Shown in pieces: positions 1-8,963 of a stretch of 37,045 nt of DNA. Within the stretch, counting starts at the first letter, position 1; every line of letters begins with the position of its first letter. The notes under the pieces were generated by a model. It did no database searches and was not told the origin of the DNA. It was given only the letters and a program-made list of their open reading frames with translations. Source of the stretch: an uncultured Alphaproteobacteria bacterium (GTDB taxonomy: Bacteria; Pseudomonadota; Alphaproteobacteria; UBA3830); NCBI GenBank assembly GCA_905233185.1, contig CAJODB010000011.1, forward strand, positions 12,441-49,485. Direction: 5' to 3'. Both the position numbers and the translations under genes were made by a program.

Positions 1-610
1 CACATTCAGCATTCCCGTTTGTATCTCTCTTTTATTTTTTGTGAACGACCACTATCGGTTCTATGAATTGAAAAGCAAAATTCGGACTTCTGCATATCTC
101 GCTGCAAGTATGGTGCAACAATTGGGCAATACTCGCACGGATAAGCAACTTACGAAAAGCGATTTATTACGAGTAAGTTATGCAAGTTGTCTTAATTTGT
201 TTCATACAAACTCAATGTTTGCTCCGTATCCTTTTGGAATTTATTTTTTAGCACATTACTATTTCGTGAAAAAAAACGACGACGGCAATTATCAATATCA
301 ACGAGTATGGATTACCACAGGAAGAGGAAGTGCAACGACAAAGCTTTTCGATGGAATGAATAGTGGAATTAACTCACTAACGATGACATCTGCACAAGTT
401 GAGGCAATAGATCCAGATTTGATTTGTAACAACATTGGTGAAGAACGATTGCTTATAAAATGCTGGTATGGAGTAGTAAATGGTGGCAAAGATTTTAAGA
501 AATCTCAATTGGGATTGTTCATATTAGAACCAACTTTTGGTGATAAAGGAAATTTCTCATATAGCCTTGTTATCACGCCAAAACCTGGGCTATTCCCTGT
601 AAAAAATTAG
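1..610 (+). CDS. C-terminal part of a membrane-anchored protein, weakly TadE-like (partial at 5' end)
   Basis: The reading frame is open from the left edge (codons start at base 2) to a TAA at 608-610. A GTG at 41 is possible, but no ribosome site precedes it, and the residues upstream of it (IPVCISLLFF) look like the end of a hydrophobic anchor, so I treat the gene as truncated by the window. After the anchor comes a basic helical stretch, then a region with the order 'AASMVQQLGN...LTKSDLLRVSYAS...FAPYPFGIYF'. That resembles alphaproteobacterial TadE/TadG-like pilus-assembly pseudopilins, which have a short membrane helix, a 'valid-Q' helix, then a beta-rich extracytoplasmic domain. The rest has no motif I can name. 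Extracytoplasmic location is inferred from the anchor. The family call is weak; it could be any single-pass envelope protein. Confidence 0.5.
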   Translation, partial: TFSIPVCISLLFFVNDHYRFYELKSKIRTSAYLAASMVQQLGNTRTDKQLTKSDLLRVSYASCLNLFHTNSMFAPYPFGIYFLAHYYFVKKNDDGNYQYQRVWITTGRGSATTKLFDGMNSGINSLTMTSAQVEAIDPDLICNNIGEERLLIKCWYGVVNGGKDFKKSQLGLFILEPTFGDKGNFSYSLVITPKPGLFPVKN

Positions 611-833
611 AATAGATAGCTTGTGAAAGTAATTTTTGGATATTTGTAGATTGGCAGCCTTTGATAATTTGGATTTTCAAAAGTATGGTTTTCGATTATT
701 CACAATAACTCTAACTTACTATTTTATTATACCAAATAATATTCTTTTTTTGCGAGTAACTATCCATAATAAACCAAAAGATACATTTCCTTTTTCAAAT
801 ACTCCGAAATTTTCCTGAAATTATCCAAAAAGA
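611..833. other. Intergenic, no gene recognised
   Basis: AT-rich spacer between the envelope-protein gene and the tRNA pair. A 60-codon frame from a TTG at 636 exists, but it has no ribosome site and looks like low-complexity AT-rich translation, so it is not annotated. No convincing terminator hairpin was seen. Confidence 0.5.
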
Positions 834-910
834 TGGTGCGCCCGAGAGGAGTCGAACCTCCAACCTTCAGATCCGTAGTCTGACGCTCTATCCAATTGCG
901 CTACGGGCAC
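834..910 (-). tRNA. tRNA-Arg (anticodon ACG), CCA encoded
   Basis: Read on the minus strand, the sequence folds as a tRNA. The acceptor stem GTGCCCG pairs with CGGGCGC, with one G-U pair at position 2. The discriminator is A and the CCA end is encoded. The anticodon stem TCAGA/TCTGA encloses the loop CTACGGA, giving anticodon ACG (read as ICG after deamination, decoding CGN arginine codons). The T-arm contains GGTTCGACTCC. The tRNA-Val gene lies 22 bases away on the same strand, 5' of this one in transcription order. Confidence 0.95.
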
Positions 911-932
911 ACGTAAGTCGAAAAAATCCCAA

Positions 933-1007
933 TGGTGGGTGATGACGGGTTTGAACCGCCGACCTCCTCGGTGTAAACGAGATGCTCTACCACTGAGCTA
1001 ATCACCC
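933..1007 (-). tRNA. tRNA-Val (anticodon UAC), CCA encoded
   Basis: On the minus strand the acceptor stem GGGTGAT pairs with ATCACCC, followed by A and an encoded CCA. The D-arm is TAGCTCAGTGGTAGAGCA. The anticodon loop TTTACAC gives TAC, valine. The T-arm reads GGCGGTTCAAACCCGTC. The gene stands just upstream of tRNA-Arg(ACG), and the two may be co-transcribed. Confidence 0.95.
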
Positions 1008-1101
1008 ATGTTCATGCACCAAGTGATGATTGACTTGAAGATACAGTAAAAAATATTTCTATGCAACAAAGATTTTCTAAATTTACAGCTTACTAAAATT
1101 A

Positions 1102-2235
1102 CTATGCATTTTCTTTTTGTTGTGTCTCTTGATTAGAGACATCTTTAGAATCTTTTTTCAAGATTCTGTATAGTTCGGAAATTGTCCCCATTAAAGTTGC
1201 GCCATTTTGCGTGTTAACTTCCAAAAGTTCGCGAAAAGTTTTCTTTCCGATTGCGCTTGCGATTTTTATCAAAGCAGAAGATGGACTTTGTGGTTGCTCT
1301 TTCTCCAAAAATGCGGCTATTTCATCAAGAGCGTTGTAAGCCTGTTCTATTGTAGGAGTCGCATTGTTGTCGTTTACTTCCTCTTGAATAGTTTCTTCTT
1401 CATCTGCGTTGTTTTCGGCGGCAAGTTCGGCAGCAAGTTGCGCTTTTCTTTTGCTTTCTTCCTCATCGACCTGTTTTTTTCGTTCAACTAAATTTTTGGT
1501 ATTCACTTGTTTTATATCGTTCACATGCTCGTATATAATTCGAAAGCTTGGAGCATCCTTTTCACAATGTTCATTGAGAAAGTCCTCGAGTTTTTTCAAA
1601 TTCTCCAGCACATTCTTTACTCCATTGTCTATTTCAGCCAGAAAATCAACCGGAGTTGTTGCGATACTTTTTTGAAAATCCTTTAAAGTAATACCAGAGC
1701 TGTTTTTTACGCGTAAATTATGTCGAGCTGTAACCCAATCCGAAAGAGAAAACACTTCGGAAATACCATCTTGCGGATATGTTAAGGGTATCATCAGAAT
1801 TTTATCTGATATTTTCTCTGCAAAAAAATAAAAAGGAGCCATACGAGCCGTGACATCGCCGTTCGAATCAATCGCCGGCCAAATGTTGTCCCAATATCTT
1901 TTGCATAAAGCATGAAGAAGCATAATTCCTTGATTTAAACCTGAAAATCCGTACATTGCCGTTTCAGCTTCCAACCACCAAGCTGCGATTTGTAGATCTT
2001 TCGTCTTATTTTTTAATGTAGATTCGCAAACTTTTTCAACATCATTCCATGCTGCCTTTTTCGGTTCAATAAGCCAAACACCTTGAGATAATCTTGGATC
2101 ATCTTCTCGTCGCAATTCTTTTATTTGGTCATACACGTAATCGTATTTTAGATATTTTCCGCATTCTCCGATATTTTTTTCACCTTCATTATTTGGAATA
2201 GGCTGCAGAAAATCATTTATATCTATATTTCGCAT
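1102..2235 (-). CDS. tssA: Type VI secretion system protein TssA
   Basis: 377 residues. In the T6SS, TssA-family proteins help prime and cap the sheath/tube as it grows from the baseplate. The N-terminal third matches the ImpA_N domain: 'FLQPIPNNEGEKNIGE', then 'DDPRLSQGVWLIEPKKAAWNDV', and near residues 85-120 'LQIAAWWLEAETAMYGFSGLNQGIMLLHALCKRYWDNIWP', a highly typical stretch. A charged, Glu/Ala/Asn-rich linker (about 255-295) separates it from a C-terminal helical domain with 'AYNALDEIAAFLEKEQPQSP' and 'FRELLEV', as in other TssA proteins. It is the last gene of the tssK-L-M-A run and starts 7 bases after tssM ends, so it is almost certainly in the same transcript. Which TssA subclass it belongs to cannot be decided here. 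Confidence 0.9.
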   Translation of the reverse strand: MRNIDINDFLQPIPNNEGEKNIGECGKYLKYDYVYDQIKELRREDDPRLSQGVWLIEPKKAAWNDVEKVCESTLKNKTKDLQIAAWWLEAETAMYGFSGLNQGIMLLHALCKRYWDNIWPAIDSNGDVTARMAPFYFFAEKISDKILMIPLTYPQDGISEVFSLSDWVTARHNLRVKNSSGITLKDFQKSIATTPVDFLAEIDNGVKNVLENLKKLEDFLNEHCEKDAPSFRIIYEHVNDIKQVNTKNLVERKKQVDEEESKRKAQLAAELAAENNADEEETIQEEVNDNNATPTIEQAYNALDEIAAFLEKEQPQSPSSALIKIASAIGKKTFRELLEVNTQNGATLMGTISELYRILKKDSKDVSNQETQQKENA

Positions 2236-2242
2236 TTAAATA

Positions 2243-5200
2243 TTACTCCTCAGACGAGCTTTCCGCTGCTTCTTGTAATTCCTGTTCCATTTGTGCCGAA
2301 GGTTGAGTCGCAGCAGCTGTTCCTTCTTCTATAAAACTGGCTTCTGTTGCATGTAAATCTGGACATGTGCTTGGGAATACAGGCCACATCATAGGTGTCA
2401 TTTTATCGCCATCTTTCATTTGCGGAGTTATTTTTAAGACCATTTTTGATGTCAGAATATCATTACTTTGATTTATAACAGGAACATCGAATTGTACAAG
2501 AATACCATTTGGATATTCTACTTCTTTATTCATTTTATGTTCTTCAATTAATCTGAACATTCCCCATCTTCCAGTGAAAGAAAATGTCGCGTTCGGTTGT
2601 TCAACCTTCAAATTTTTAGGAAGATTATTTTCATATGGCTTTTCATCAGCATCTTCTACCCATGAGAATTGCATTTCGACAGGATCATTATTGAAGAAAA
2701 CAGCATTTCCATTATCTTGTACCTCAACATTTTTCACTCGTAATTGCCTCTCGAGAACTGAAGACGTAAATGCCTCTGTCTCAGGAGATGGGCGTAATGC
2801 TACAGTGAACGAGACAATCGCGGATTGGGCATCAGAACTTTTTACATGAGATATCCAAGTCCTCAAAAATGGTATTAACTTGTCCATAGATTTCAAGAAA
2901 TCGAAAACTTGCGGATTTATTTGCTTACGTTCGGCATTTCCTTCCAAAACACTTTCAAGATTGCTCGATTGCTGATCATAAATTTTGATAAGTTTTTCGA
3001 TATCGGTGAGAGTCGCTTCCTCCTCTGAATCTCCAAATGGGAATTTATGCGCCAATGATTTATTAAAGAATGATTGAATCGCTTTATATGATGCTGCAGC
3101 TTTATCATACTGAATAAGATCAGCGCGACTAATAAGGGCTTTTGCGACATCTGCTCGCTTAGTAGCAAAGAAATCTCCGCTATCTTCGGAAATAGATTTT
3201 ATCTCGCCTTGAGGATCGAAAGAATTGATACTCACCTGCTTCAAAGTATCGGATAAAAAACTCTCTAATGCAGCAATGGAGTTGCCAGGTTTTTGCGCTT
3301 CGTAATCATCTATGCTTGTTATAATTTCGCGCCATTTATCCAATAAAGTTTGATCACGCAAATTAATCGCAAAAGGTGGCATAGATAAAAATTCAACGAC
3401 GGGAGATGCTAAATCTTTCGCTAAAAATTTCAAACGATTAAATTGCGATAACAAATACTTTTTTAAAGCTTGTTCTTCGCCGATATTCAGAAACTTCGGA
3501 TTACGATCGCCGTTCCAGCCATCGAATACCGCTCCACCTGTTGAATAAGGTGTTTCGAGATTGAACAGCGCATCTACTTTTTCCAAAAGTCCCATATAAT
3601 GAGAGACAACCATTGCAGCAAAACCGCAATCTTTCATACTATCTTCATCACAAACTTCGCTGAAAAATTTTGCGACCTTTCCCAAATAAATACTGGATTT
3701 TCGAATATTATCAGCTTGTCGTTTATACGCATCTTCTAGTAATGTTCTGGCGTTCCCAAGAGGCAAATCATCAAAAATTTGCGCATTTCCAAGCATCGCT
3801 TGCGCTGTAGGATAGAAACATTTACGGCAAATCGTTTTATAATTATCGAAATATTGGACTCGCATATCTGCCGGCATAGTTCCGGCAAAAGTGTAATATT
3901 GTTCAATCAGATCAGCCAATTCTTTAAGACGTCTAACGTCCCACATGAGCATTTTATCGTCCATAATTACAGTTGTAAGTGTTGAACTTGGCGGAGTGCA
4001 TATAAATGGAAAATCCAAAATAGTTTTTAGCTCTTTTTGAAACGTTTCAAAAGACGGAGATAGACTTTCTAAATTTTCTGCAATTATTGTTCCCGTCATT
4101 GTAGTTTTGTGTGCACGAATTTTATCTTTAAATTTTTGAAATTCGATTTCGGCAGAACGCAATAAATCTTTTATGCAATCCATACTAACAATTTCCGATG
4201 CGTTTAACGTGTCGACCATACCCGCCCAATCTTTTGATGGCATAAAATGCTCATCGCATCTCCACGCAAAATTTTTGTTTTGCATTATATCGGAAAGTAA
4301 TACGGTTTTTTGATAAACTCGTGCAAGATCGGCGTTGCTATATGAGATACTGGCTTGCTTTGATGCCAGCGATAATTTATCTATATCTTCGCATATATTT
4401 TGCAGAATTTTTTCAACGGTGCCGTTAAAAACTTCATTTATAAAAGCATTAAAAACTTCTATCAATCGATTTTCGATAGGTTCTTTAAAAAGCTTTAAAT
4501 CAAATTGCGGAGGAAGCAGTTTTTTATTCGGACTGCGCATACGCATTTCTTCAACAATATCAAATTTATCCTTAAAAAGAGAATTAGTTAGATCGATCAT
4601 GCTTTTTCGATCCTCAAGAGTACGTATAGAATTATATTCTTTTGTTAGTCTTTTTAGTGTTGAGATTTGATCGGTAAATTCTTTTAATTTTCTGAATGTT
4701 ATAAACGAACTTATGTCGAACAAATCTTGGTGAGCATATTGTTCCTGGTCTTCATCATTTGGTTCTAACCCTCCTAAAACATTTTTCGTATTCATATTTA
4801 AATCGATAAACATCGCCCGAATAACAACAGAATCAAAAATCAAACTAACCGTATCAGTCATTTGTTTATATAAATGAGAAAACCACGATTGCGGAACGAA
4901 AAACGACATAAATTCGAATCGGCTCATAATCGGCATACTTTGCAACAATGTTTTCGTTTGCTGATTTAGAAGAACCTGATCTTCTGCATTCGCCAGCTGT
5001 TCTTCCATACGCTGCAGCTTAACCATCATACTTTTTATTGTACTGAAAGTTCGAAAATACCCGTTTATTTTATCGCGAATATGAAAATTTCCGTAAAACC
5101 ATCCGATAGAAATAAACAAGGAAGTTCCTGCAAAAATTAATTTATTGCGAAAAATCGTTTTCGTCATATCAATCGCATCATTTCTTATCGGATATGCAAT

Positions 5201-6448
5201 GTTATGTTCTTTAAAAATCTTTTCGCTAAACAGATCTTGCAAAAAATATAGTTCATCATTGTATGTCGATTCGTTTTTTAAATTAATATGCGAATATGGT
5301 TTTGGACTTAGCGCTGATGGTTCTAAAAGCTCTTCAGATATTTCAATTTCTTTAGGACGTCCTGTGAAATACACTCCACGAAGCAGTAATCCATCAGATG
5401 GGTTATGAGACTGAAACATAGTATTCAAATAAAGCGCTAGAGGATTCTTCAATTGGTTAAAGTAAGTTTCAAACAAAACGGCATTTCTGAGATCTTCTGA
5501 AACTTCTTTTCTTTTTGCAAAAATTAAAAGAGCGCGACGTATTCCTGTATTTATTGTATTAAACAGCTCCTGAATACATGCTGATGAAAACGCCGTATTT
5601 ATCGAATTCGGATTTGACCAGCCAAAAATTTGTTGTTTCGATTGATGATCCAATAAGTGTGCAAAATCTGTAAAACCGGGAATAACATCGCATTTTGTTA
5701 CAATTACGTATATAGGCAGACGGAAATTTATATCATGCTGAAACGCAAATACTTTTGCGAACAGATCTTTTGCATAAGTTTCTATATCTGAAGATTTTGA
5801 AAGCAACATATCCGCAGATAATGTAATTATCAGTCCATCTAATGGCCGTCTTGGTCTGATAAACATAAAAAGTTCGCTTAAGAACGACCAAAATGTAGAT
5901 TCTTTTTCAGCAACATCGGGTTTTGGCATCTCGAAGATTGCTCCTTTTTTGAATAATTTCCACATAGGAGTCGTAGAATCATCAGATGTTAAATATTCGA
6001 ACTTCAGAGAATTAAGAATCGTACTTTTTCCACTGTTTTCCGGGCCTACCATCATCAAGCACGGAAGTTTATATCTCCATCGAATGTCATAAGTCGTGTT
6101 TTTTATTACTTCCAAAACCTGAAAGAAAATTTTTGTTATCGGTCCTGCGTTTATAAGTCCATTCAAAGCTAAAATCTCACCAAGTCTTCCTGATATTATC
6201 GGAAGATCTTCGTATTTCATCTTTATTTGCTTTGTCGTTTGCTCTTCTTTTTTCTGATTCTGGTCTTTTCTTTCGCTTTTTTTAATTACAGGAGCAGTTG
6301 GACGCGCGTTAATATACAAAACGCATAATGCGAAGAAGATAAGAAGCAAAAAAATTATTATGGCAACCGCTCCAACGCATATTGGTTTTACCAACTCGGG
6401 CGGAATAATTGCTAATTGCTGTTTTACTACACCTAAAACACTATCCAT
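2243..6448 (-). CDS. tssM: Type VI secretion system membrane-complex protein TssM (IcmF family)
   Basis: 1401 residues, within the usual TssM range. TssM spans the inner membrane, and its large periplasmic part connects the cytoplasmic baseplate to the outer membrane. A first membrane helix lies at about 22-47 and another at about 436-453. Between them is a cytoplasmic GTPase-like domain with an intact Walker A/P-loop GPENSGKST (135-143) and a TKCD motif (251-254), plus the conserved 'LRGVYFTG' (356-363). The long C-terminal part is the periplasmic helical and beta region, including 'FTGRWGMFRLIEEHK' near the end. The intact P-loop suggests nucleotide binding is retained, whereas it has degenerated in many TssM proteins. 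Its ATG shares one base with the tssL stop (TAATG), so translation is coupled. No tssJ lipoprotein gene, its usual outer-membrane partner, is adjacent. Confidence 0.95.
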   Translation of the reverse strand: MDSVLGVVKQQLAIIPPELVKPICVGAVAIIIFLLLIFFALCVLYINARPTAPVIKKSERKDQNQKKEEQTTKQIKMKYEDLPIISGRLGEILALNGLINAGPITKIFFQVLEVIKNTTYDIRWRYKLPCLMMVGPENSGKSTILNSLKFEYLTSDDSTTPMWKLFKKGAIFEMPKPDVAEKESTFWSFLSELFMFIRPRRPLDGLIITLSADMLLSKSSDIETYAKDLFAKVFAFQHDINFRLPIYVIVTKCDVIPGFTDFAHLLDHQSKQQIFGWSNPNSINTAFSSACIQELFNTINTGIRRALLIFAKRKEVSEDLRNAVLFETYFNQLKNPLALYLNTMFQSHNPSDGLLLRGVYFTGRPKEIEISEELLEPSALSPKPYSHINLKNESTYNDELYFLQDLFSEKIFKEHNIAYPIRNDAIDMTKTIFRNKLIFAGTSLFISIGWFYGNFHIRDKINGYFRTFSTIKSMMVKLQRMEEQLANAEDQVLLNQQTKTLLQSMPIMSRFEFMSFFVPQSWFSHLYKQMTDTVSLIFDSVVIRAMFIDLNMNTKNVLGGLEPNDEDQEQYAHQDLFDISSFITFRKLKEFTDQISTLKRLTKEYNSIRTLEDRKSMIDLTNSLFKDKFDIVEEMRMRSPNKKLLPPQFDLKLFKEPIENRLIEVFNAFINEVFNGTVEKILQNICEDIDKLSLASKQASISYSNADLARVYQKTVLLSDIMQNKNFAWRCDEHFMPSKDWAGMVDTLNASEIVSMDCIKDLLRSAEIEFQKFKDKIRAHKTTMTGTIIAENLESLSPSFETFQKELKTILDFPFICTPPSSTLTTVIMDDKMLMWDVRRLKELADLIEQYYTFAGTMPADMRVQYFDNYKTICRKCFYPTAQAMLGNAQIFDDLPLGNARTLLEDAYKRQADNIRKSSIYLGKVAKFFSEVCDEDSMKDCGFAAMVVSHYMGLLEKVDALFNLETPYSTGGAVFDGWNGDRNPKFLNIGEEQALKKYLLSQFNRLKFLAKDLASPVVEFLSMPPFAINLRDQTLLDKWREIITSIDDYEAQKPGNSIAALESFLSDTLKQVSINSFDPQGEIKSISEDSGDFFATKRADVAKALISRADLIQYDKAAASYKAIQSFFNKSLAHKFPFGDSEEEATLTDIEKLIKIYDQQSSNLESVLEGNAERKQINPQVFDFLKSMDKLIPFLRTWISHVKSSDAQSAIVSFTVALRPSPETEAFTSSVLERQLRVKNVEVQDNGNAVFFNNDPVEMQFSWVEDADEKPYENNLPKNLKVEQPNATFSFTGRWGMFRLIEEHKMNKEVEYPNGILVQFDVPVINQSNDILTSKMVLKITPQMKDGDKMTPMMWPVFPSTCPDLHATEASFIEEGTAAATQPSAQMEQELQEAAESSSEE

Positions 6449-7344
6449 TAACGCTCTCGCAATGCAATATCAGAAATTTCATTCAATAATCTGTGCAAAT
6501 CTCTTGTTTCAATTAACCAGGCCATTGTGCTGATTGAAAGAAACATAAATAAAAAGAATGTAGATAAATATGTGACTATCGCACCATCAGGAAGAAGTTT
6601 TCGGCGAACAGTCGGCATTGTAAATGTGTATTCTTTCTGAAAAATTCTGTATTCAGCAGTAATAATTGCTTCTCTATCTCGTTTGGTTATAAAGTCGAAT
6701 AACTTGCGTCTATACATATTTATTTCGGTGGTTTCTTCATCGATCCCTCTGAATTTTCCTTTAAATCCCAACGAAAGCATATCCAGATATATTTCCGCTT
6801 TTTCTGTTCCAAGAGGTTCTTTTTCTGAAATTACTTTGTCTATTCTGTTAAAAATTTCATCTCCCGCGATTTGAGAACCGAAAAATTTTGTTTCAAGCAT
6901 ATTCTCTTCCCAATATCGTTTCCCATTCCAATCCATATTGAGAAAAACTTCATCCGCAATAGCAGTCATAGCGTAAATTATTTCTTTTGTGCTCTTATGG
7001 AATGACGAAGCTTTTTCGCTATCCATAAGAGCTTTTAGGAGCATACTTATTGAATGATGAATCAGTCGGAAACTATCTTGCTGCTGTTCTACAGCCTGGA
7101 GAGCCGATTCAGCCGCTGCAATAGTATCATTTGGGGTGGCGGCAGAAGCTTGTGATGATGCAAGCGTTGTCGGCGACGTTGCTGTTGTTGAAGTTGCAGA
7201 CGACACAGATGCAGCAGAAACATCCTTTATAGGCGACAATATCTCATCTCGATATGCAAATATGCGACAGCAAAACGCTCCGAACATTTTTTTCAGATCG
7301 GACGTTCCAATCAGATCGCTTGTCACATCATCAGCAATCGACAT
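6448..7344 (-). CDS. tssL: Type VI secretion system membrane-complex protein TssL (DotU family)
   Basis: 298 residues. TssL is a C-tail-anchored inner-membrane protein whose cytoplasmic 'hook' domain binds TssM and the baseplate. Typical stretches are 'IIYAMTAIADEVFLNMDWNGKRYWEENMLETKFFGSQIAGDEIFNRID' and 'EIYLDMLSLGFKGKFRG'. One membrane helix lies near the C-terminus (about 252-275, rich in F, L and M), followed by a short tail. There is no peptidoglycan-binding extension. Residues 42-72 are an unusual Ala/Ser/Thr-rich low-complexity insertion early in the hook domain. A strong ribosome site (GGAGG) precedes the ATG. The start overlaps the end of tssK by 14 bases, and the stop overlaps the tssM start by one base. 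Confidence 0.93.
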   Translation of the reverse strand: MSIADDVTSDLIGTSDLKKMFGAFCCRIFAYRDEILSPIKDVSAASVSSATSTTATSPTTLASSQASAATPNDTIAAAESALQAVEQQQDSFRLIHHSISMLLKALMDSEKASSFHKSTKEIIYAMTAIADEVFLNMDWNGKRYWEENMLETKFFGSQIAGDEIFNRIDKVISEKEPLGTEKAEIYLDMLSLGFKGKFRGIDEETTEINMYRRKLFDFITKRDREAIITAEYRIFQKEYTFTMPTVRRKLLPDGAIVTYLSTFFLFMFLSISTMAWLIETRDLHRLLNEISDIALRER

Positions 7345-8623
7345 ACAATATTACCTCCTCCGGAATTATCGTTTGGGAAGAATTTATTAGGCACAATTTC
7401 TCCATTGGTTTTATGTATGCGGTCTTTGTTTTTACTGCAATCAGTTGCATTCCATTTGGTTGTGTTATATATGCCCCTCGTTCCATTATTGTTCGTTCAG
7501 CTCCCAAAATACGACGATCTCGGATTGCTGTCATCATGGATTCACTGGCGATTTGCACTCCGTTAATCCAATTAATCAGATCATCTTCAGTTGATGAGAA
7601 GGCTCTTTGAATTCCAATAGCTATTTCGTCTTTTTCAAGCCATTCTTTTTTCATTTGCAGCTTAAACATTGGTCCATCTTTATCAAAATGCACAATGTCG
7701 TATCTTTGTTTCAATGCGTTTAGTACATTTTGTGCATATTGCAACAAACTGTTAAATGTTCCGAAAAGGTCATTATGATCGTATATCGGCATTCTGGGGA
7801 TTAATTGCGTGGGGTTTATGGAAATGATTTTCGAAATAACATCTAAAAGAATTTTGTAAATCTCAAAAGGTTGAATTCCATTGACTCTTACCATAGCTTC
7901 AAGAGGCAGTGCGGCTTGTATGAGCAACCTCAAGCTTGCCATTGATTCATCAGACGCAATTCGGTTGTAGTTGTCCTTTCTGTCTGCAAAATACGAAACT
8001 TTTCCGCGGATAATTTGCACAATTTCACGACACAATTCCGATATCTTTGAATGCTCATCAATTGTGATATACGGAGGAATGAAATTTGTACCAATTACTC
8101 CGTTATCTACTGATTTTTCTGCTTCAAAAATCGGAAAATATGTATATCGACCATCTATTTCTTCTTGAGTAAGAAGCTTCAAACGAGGTTTCAGTACAGG
8201 AATATTTATGTTGTTTTCGCCCGTATTTTCATCAGAAATGTCACGTATTTCATCAGAATAATAGCGCGCCATATCTCCCGAAAGCGCATTTCCTCCCAGA
8301 TTTCGAGTAGGAATAGCCAAATAAATTTTCGTAGCAACACTATGAGAAAGGAAATATTCACTTAAATTTTTCTCAAGCGGATGATCTTTAATAGCGTCGT
8401 AATCAAAACAATATCCATCTTGAAAAATCCCTCGAACCTTTAATATGCGTATGACTCCAGACGACAACGCAGAGGTATCGACTTGCAACTCATGTATTCC
8501 ATAGCAAAAAGCCGAATTAGATGCCGCAAACACGCTGAATAAGTGCTGGATGTTGTTATCTGACTGCTGAAAATGATGGGGAGACAAGAGCATTCCTTCA
8601 TGCCATTGAACAAAACTACCCAT
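7331..8623 (-). CDS. tssK: Type VI secretion system baseplate protein TssK
   Basis: 430 residues from the preferred start. TssK is the trimeric baseplate component that docks the phage-like baseplate onto the TssL/TssM membrane complex. The N-terminus 'VQWHEGMLLSPHHFQQSD' is the family signature. I chose the ATG at 8621-8623 over one 48 bases upstream because AGAGG precedes it at good distance, and the upstream extension (cysteine-rich, 16 residues) lies outside the conserved start. It is the first gene of the tssK-tssL-tssM-tssA operon and is divergent from the RND efflux operon. The other core T6SS genes (sheath, tube, spike, ClpV, TssE/F/G/J) are not in the window, so the system is split or incomplete. 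Confidence 0.94.
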   Translation of the reverse strand: MGSFVQWHEGMLLSPHHFQQSDNNIQHLFSVFAASNSAFCYGIHELQVDTSALSSGVIRILKVRGIFQDGYCFDYDAIKDHPLEKNLSEYFLSHSVATKIYLAIPTRNLGGNALSGDMARYYSDEIRDISDENTGENNINIPVLKPRLKLLTQEEIDGRYTYFPIFEAEKSVDNGVIGTNFIPPYITIDEHSKISELCREIVQIIRGKVSYFADRKDNYNRIASDESMASLRLLIQAALPLEAMVRVNGIQPFEIYKILLDVISKIISINPTQLIPRMPIYDHNDLFGTFNSLLQYAQNVLNALKQRYDIVHFDKDGPMFKLQMKKEWLEKDEIAIGIQRAFSSTEDDLINWINGVQIASESMMTAIRDRRILGAERTIMERGAYITQPNGMQLIAVKTKTAYIKPMEKLCLINSSQTIIPEEVILYVDC

Positions 8624-8861
8624 TACGCACCTCTTACACTTTATACTTCTAACACAGCAACAAACGCACATATAAACGACATGCTGTGTAGTAGGATAAA
8701 TTGATAATGGTTAACGAATAGTTTACAGATTAACTTTAATTAAAAGAATTTTTTTGACGAAATCACTTATTTCAGATTGTTTTAAATCTATGAAAGAAAA
8801 GAAGCTTTTTGCATTTTCTAATATGTTTTTTACAGCAGGGAATCCTTTGCCTCATTCTATC

Positions 8862-8876
8862 TTAACTTCACCTTAA
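8862..8876. promoter_or_regulatory. Putative CtrA box 1 (TTAA-N7-TTAA)
   Basis: TTAACTTCACCTTAA, followed by C, is an exact match to the full CtrA recognition element TTAA-N7-TTAAC known from Caulobacter. It lies 27 bases (about 2.5 helical turns) upstream of a second exact element. The recognised regulator is encoded 6 kb away in this window. Binding is inferred, not shown. Confidence 0.55.
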
Positions 8877-8888
8877 CTATCAGAAAAA

Positions 8889-8903
8889 TTAACCAAAAAT
8901 TAA
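8889..8903. promoter_or_regulatory. Putative CtrA box 2, abutting the -35 of the efflux operon
   Basis: TTAACCAAAAATTAA is an exact TTAA-N7-TTAA element whose last base directly touches the TTGACT -35 hexamer. That placement is typical of CtrA-activated promoters. TTAA is common in AT-rich DNA, but two exact spaced pairs in 42 bases are unlikely by chance. Confidence 0.55.
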
Positions 8904-8930
8904 TTGACTTACACTTTACGTACATATAAT
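8904..8930 (+). promoter_or_regulatory. Sigma-70-like promoter of the RND efflux operon
   Basis: TTGACT (8904-8909) and a perfect TATAAT (8925-8930) are separated by 15 bases, slightly shorter than the 17-base optimum. A short spacer fits a promoter that needs an activator, and CtrA box 2 abuts the -35. Transcription would start near 8937, about 25 bases before the preferred start codon of the adaptor gene. Confidence 0.55.
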
Positions 8931-8963
8931 AATTGATAGTTCATTAATCGTATGGTGATTTTT

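Larger units (their letters stand above)
8624..8963. promoter_or_regulatory. Divergent intergenic region between tssK and the RND efflux operon
   Basis: 340 bases without a gene that must hold the promoters for both directions. Two perfect TTAA-N7-TTAA elements and a sigma-70-like promoter serve the plus-strand operon (annotated separately). A third, imperfect element (TTAA-N7-TTTAC, 8711-8726) lies closer to tssK. Several further TTAA tetramers occur at 8730-8743 with other spacings. I could not pick a confident tssK promoter. Confidence 0.6.

Noticed and set aside
636-818. 60-codon plus-strand frame with TTG start
   Set aside because: No ribosome site, AT-rich low-complexity translation, no recognisable motif.
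834-1007. tRNA-Arg/tRNA-Val pair as the island's attachment site
   Set aside because: They lie 18 kb from the island's left edge with core-like genes between, and no duplicated tRNA 3' end was found near the integrase.
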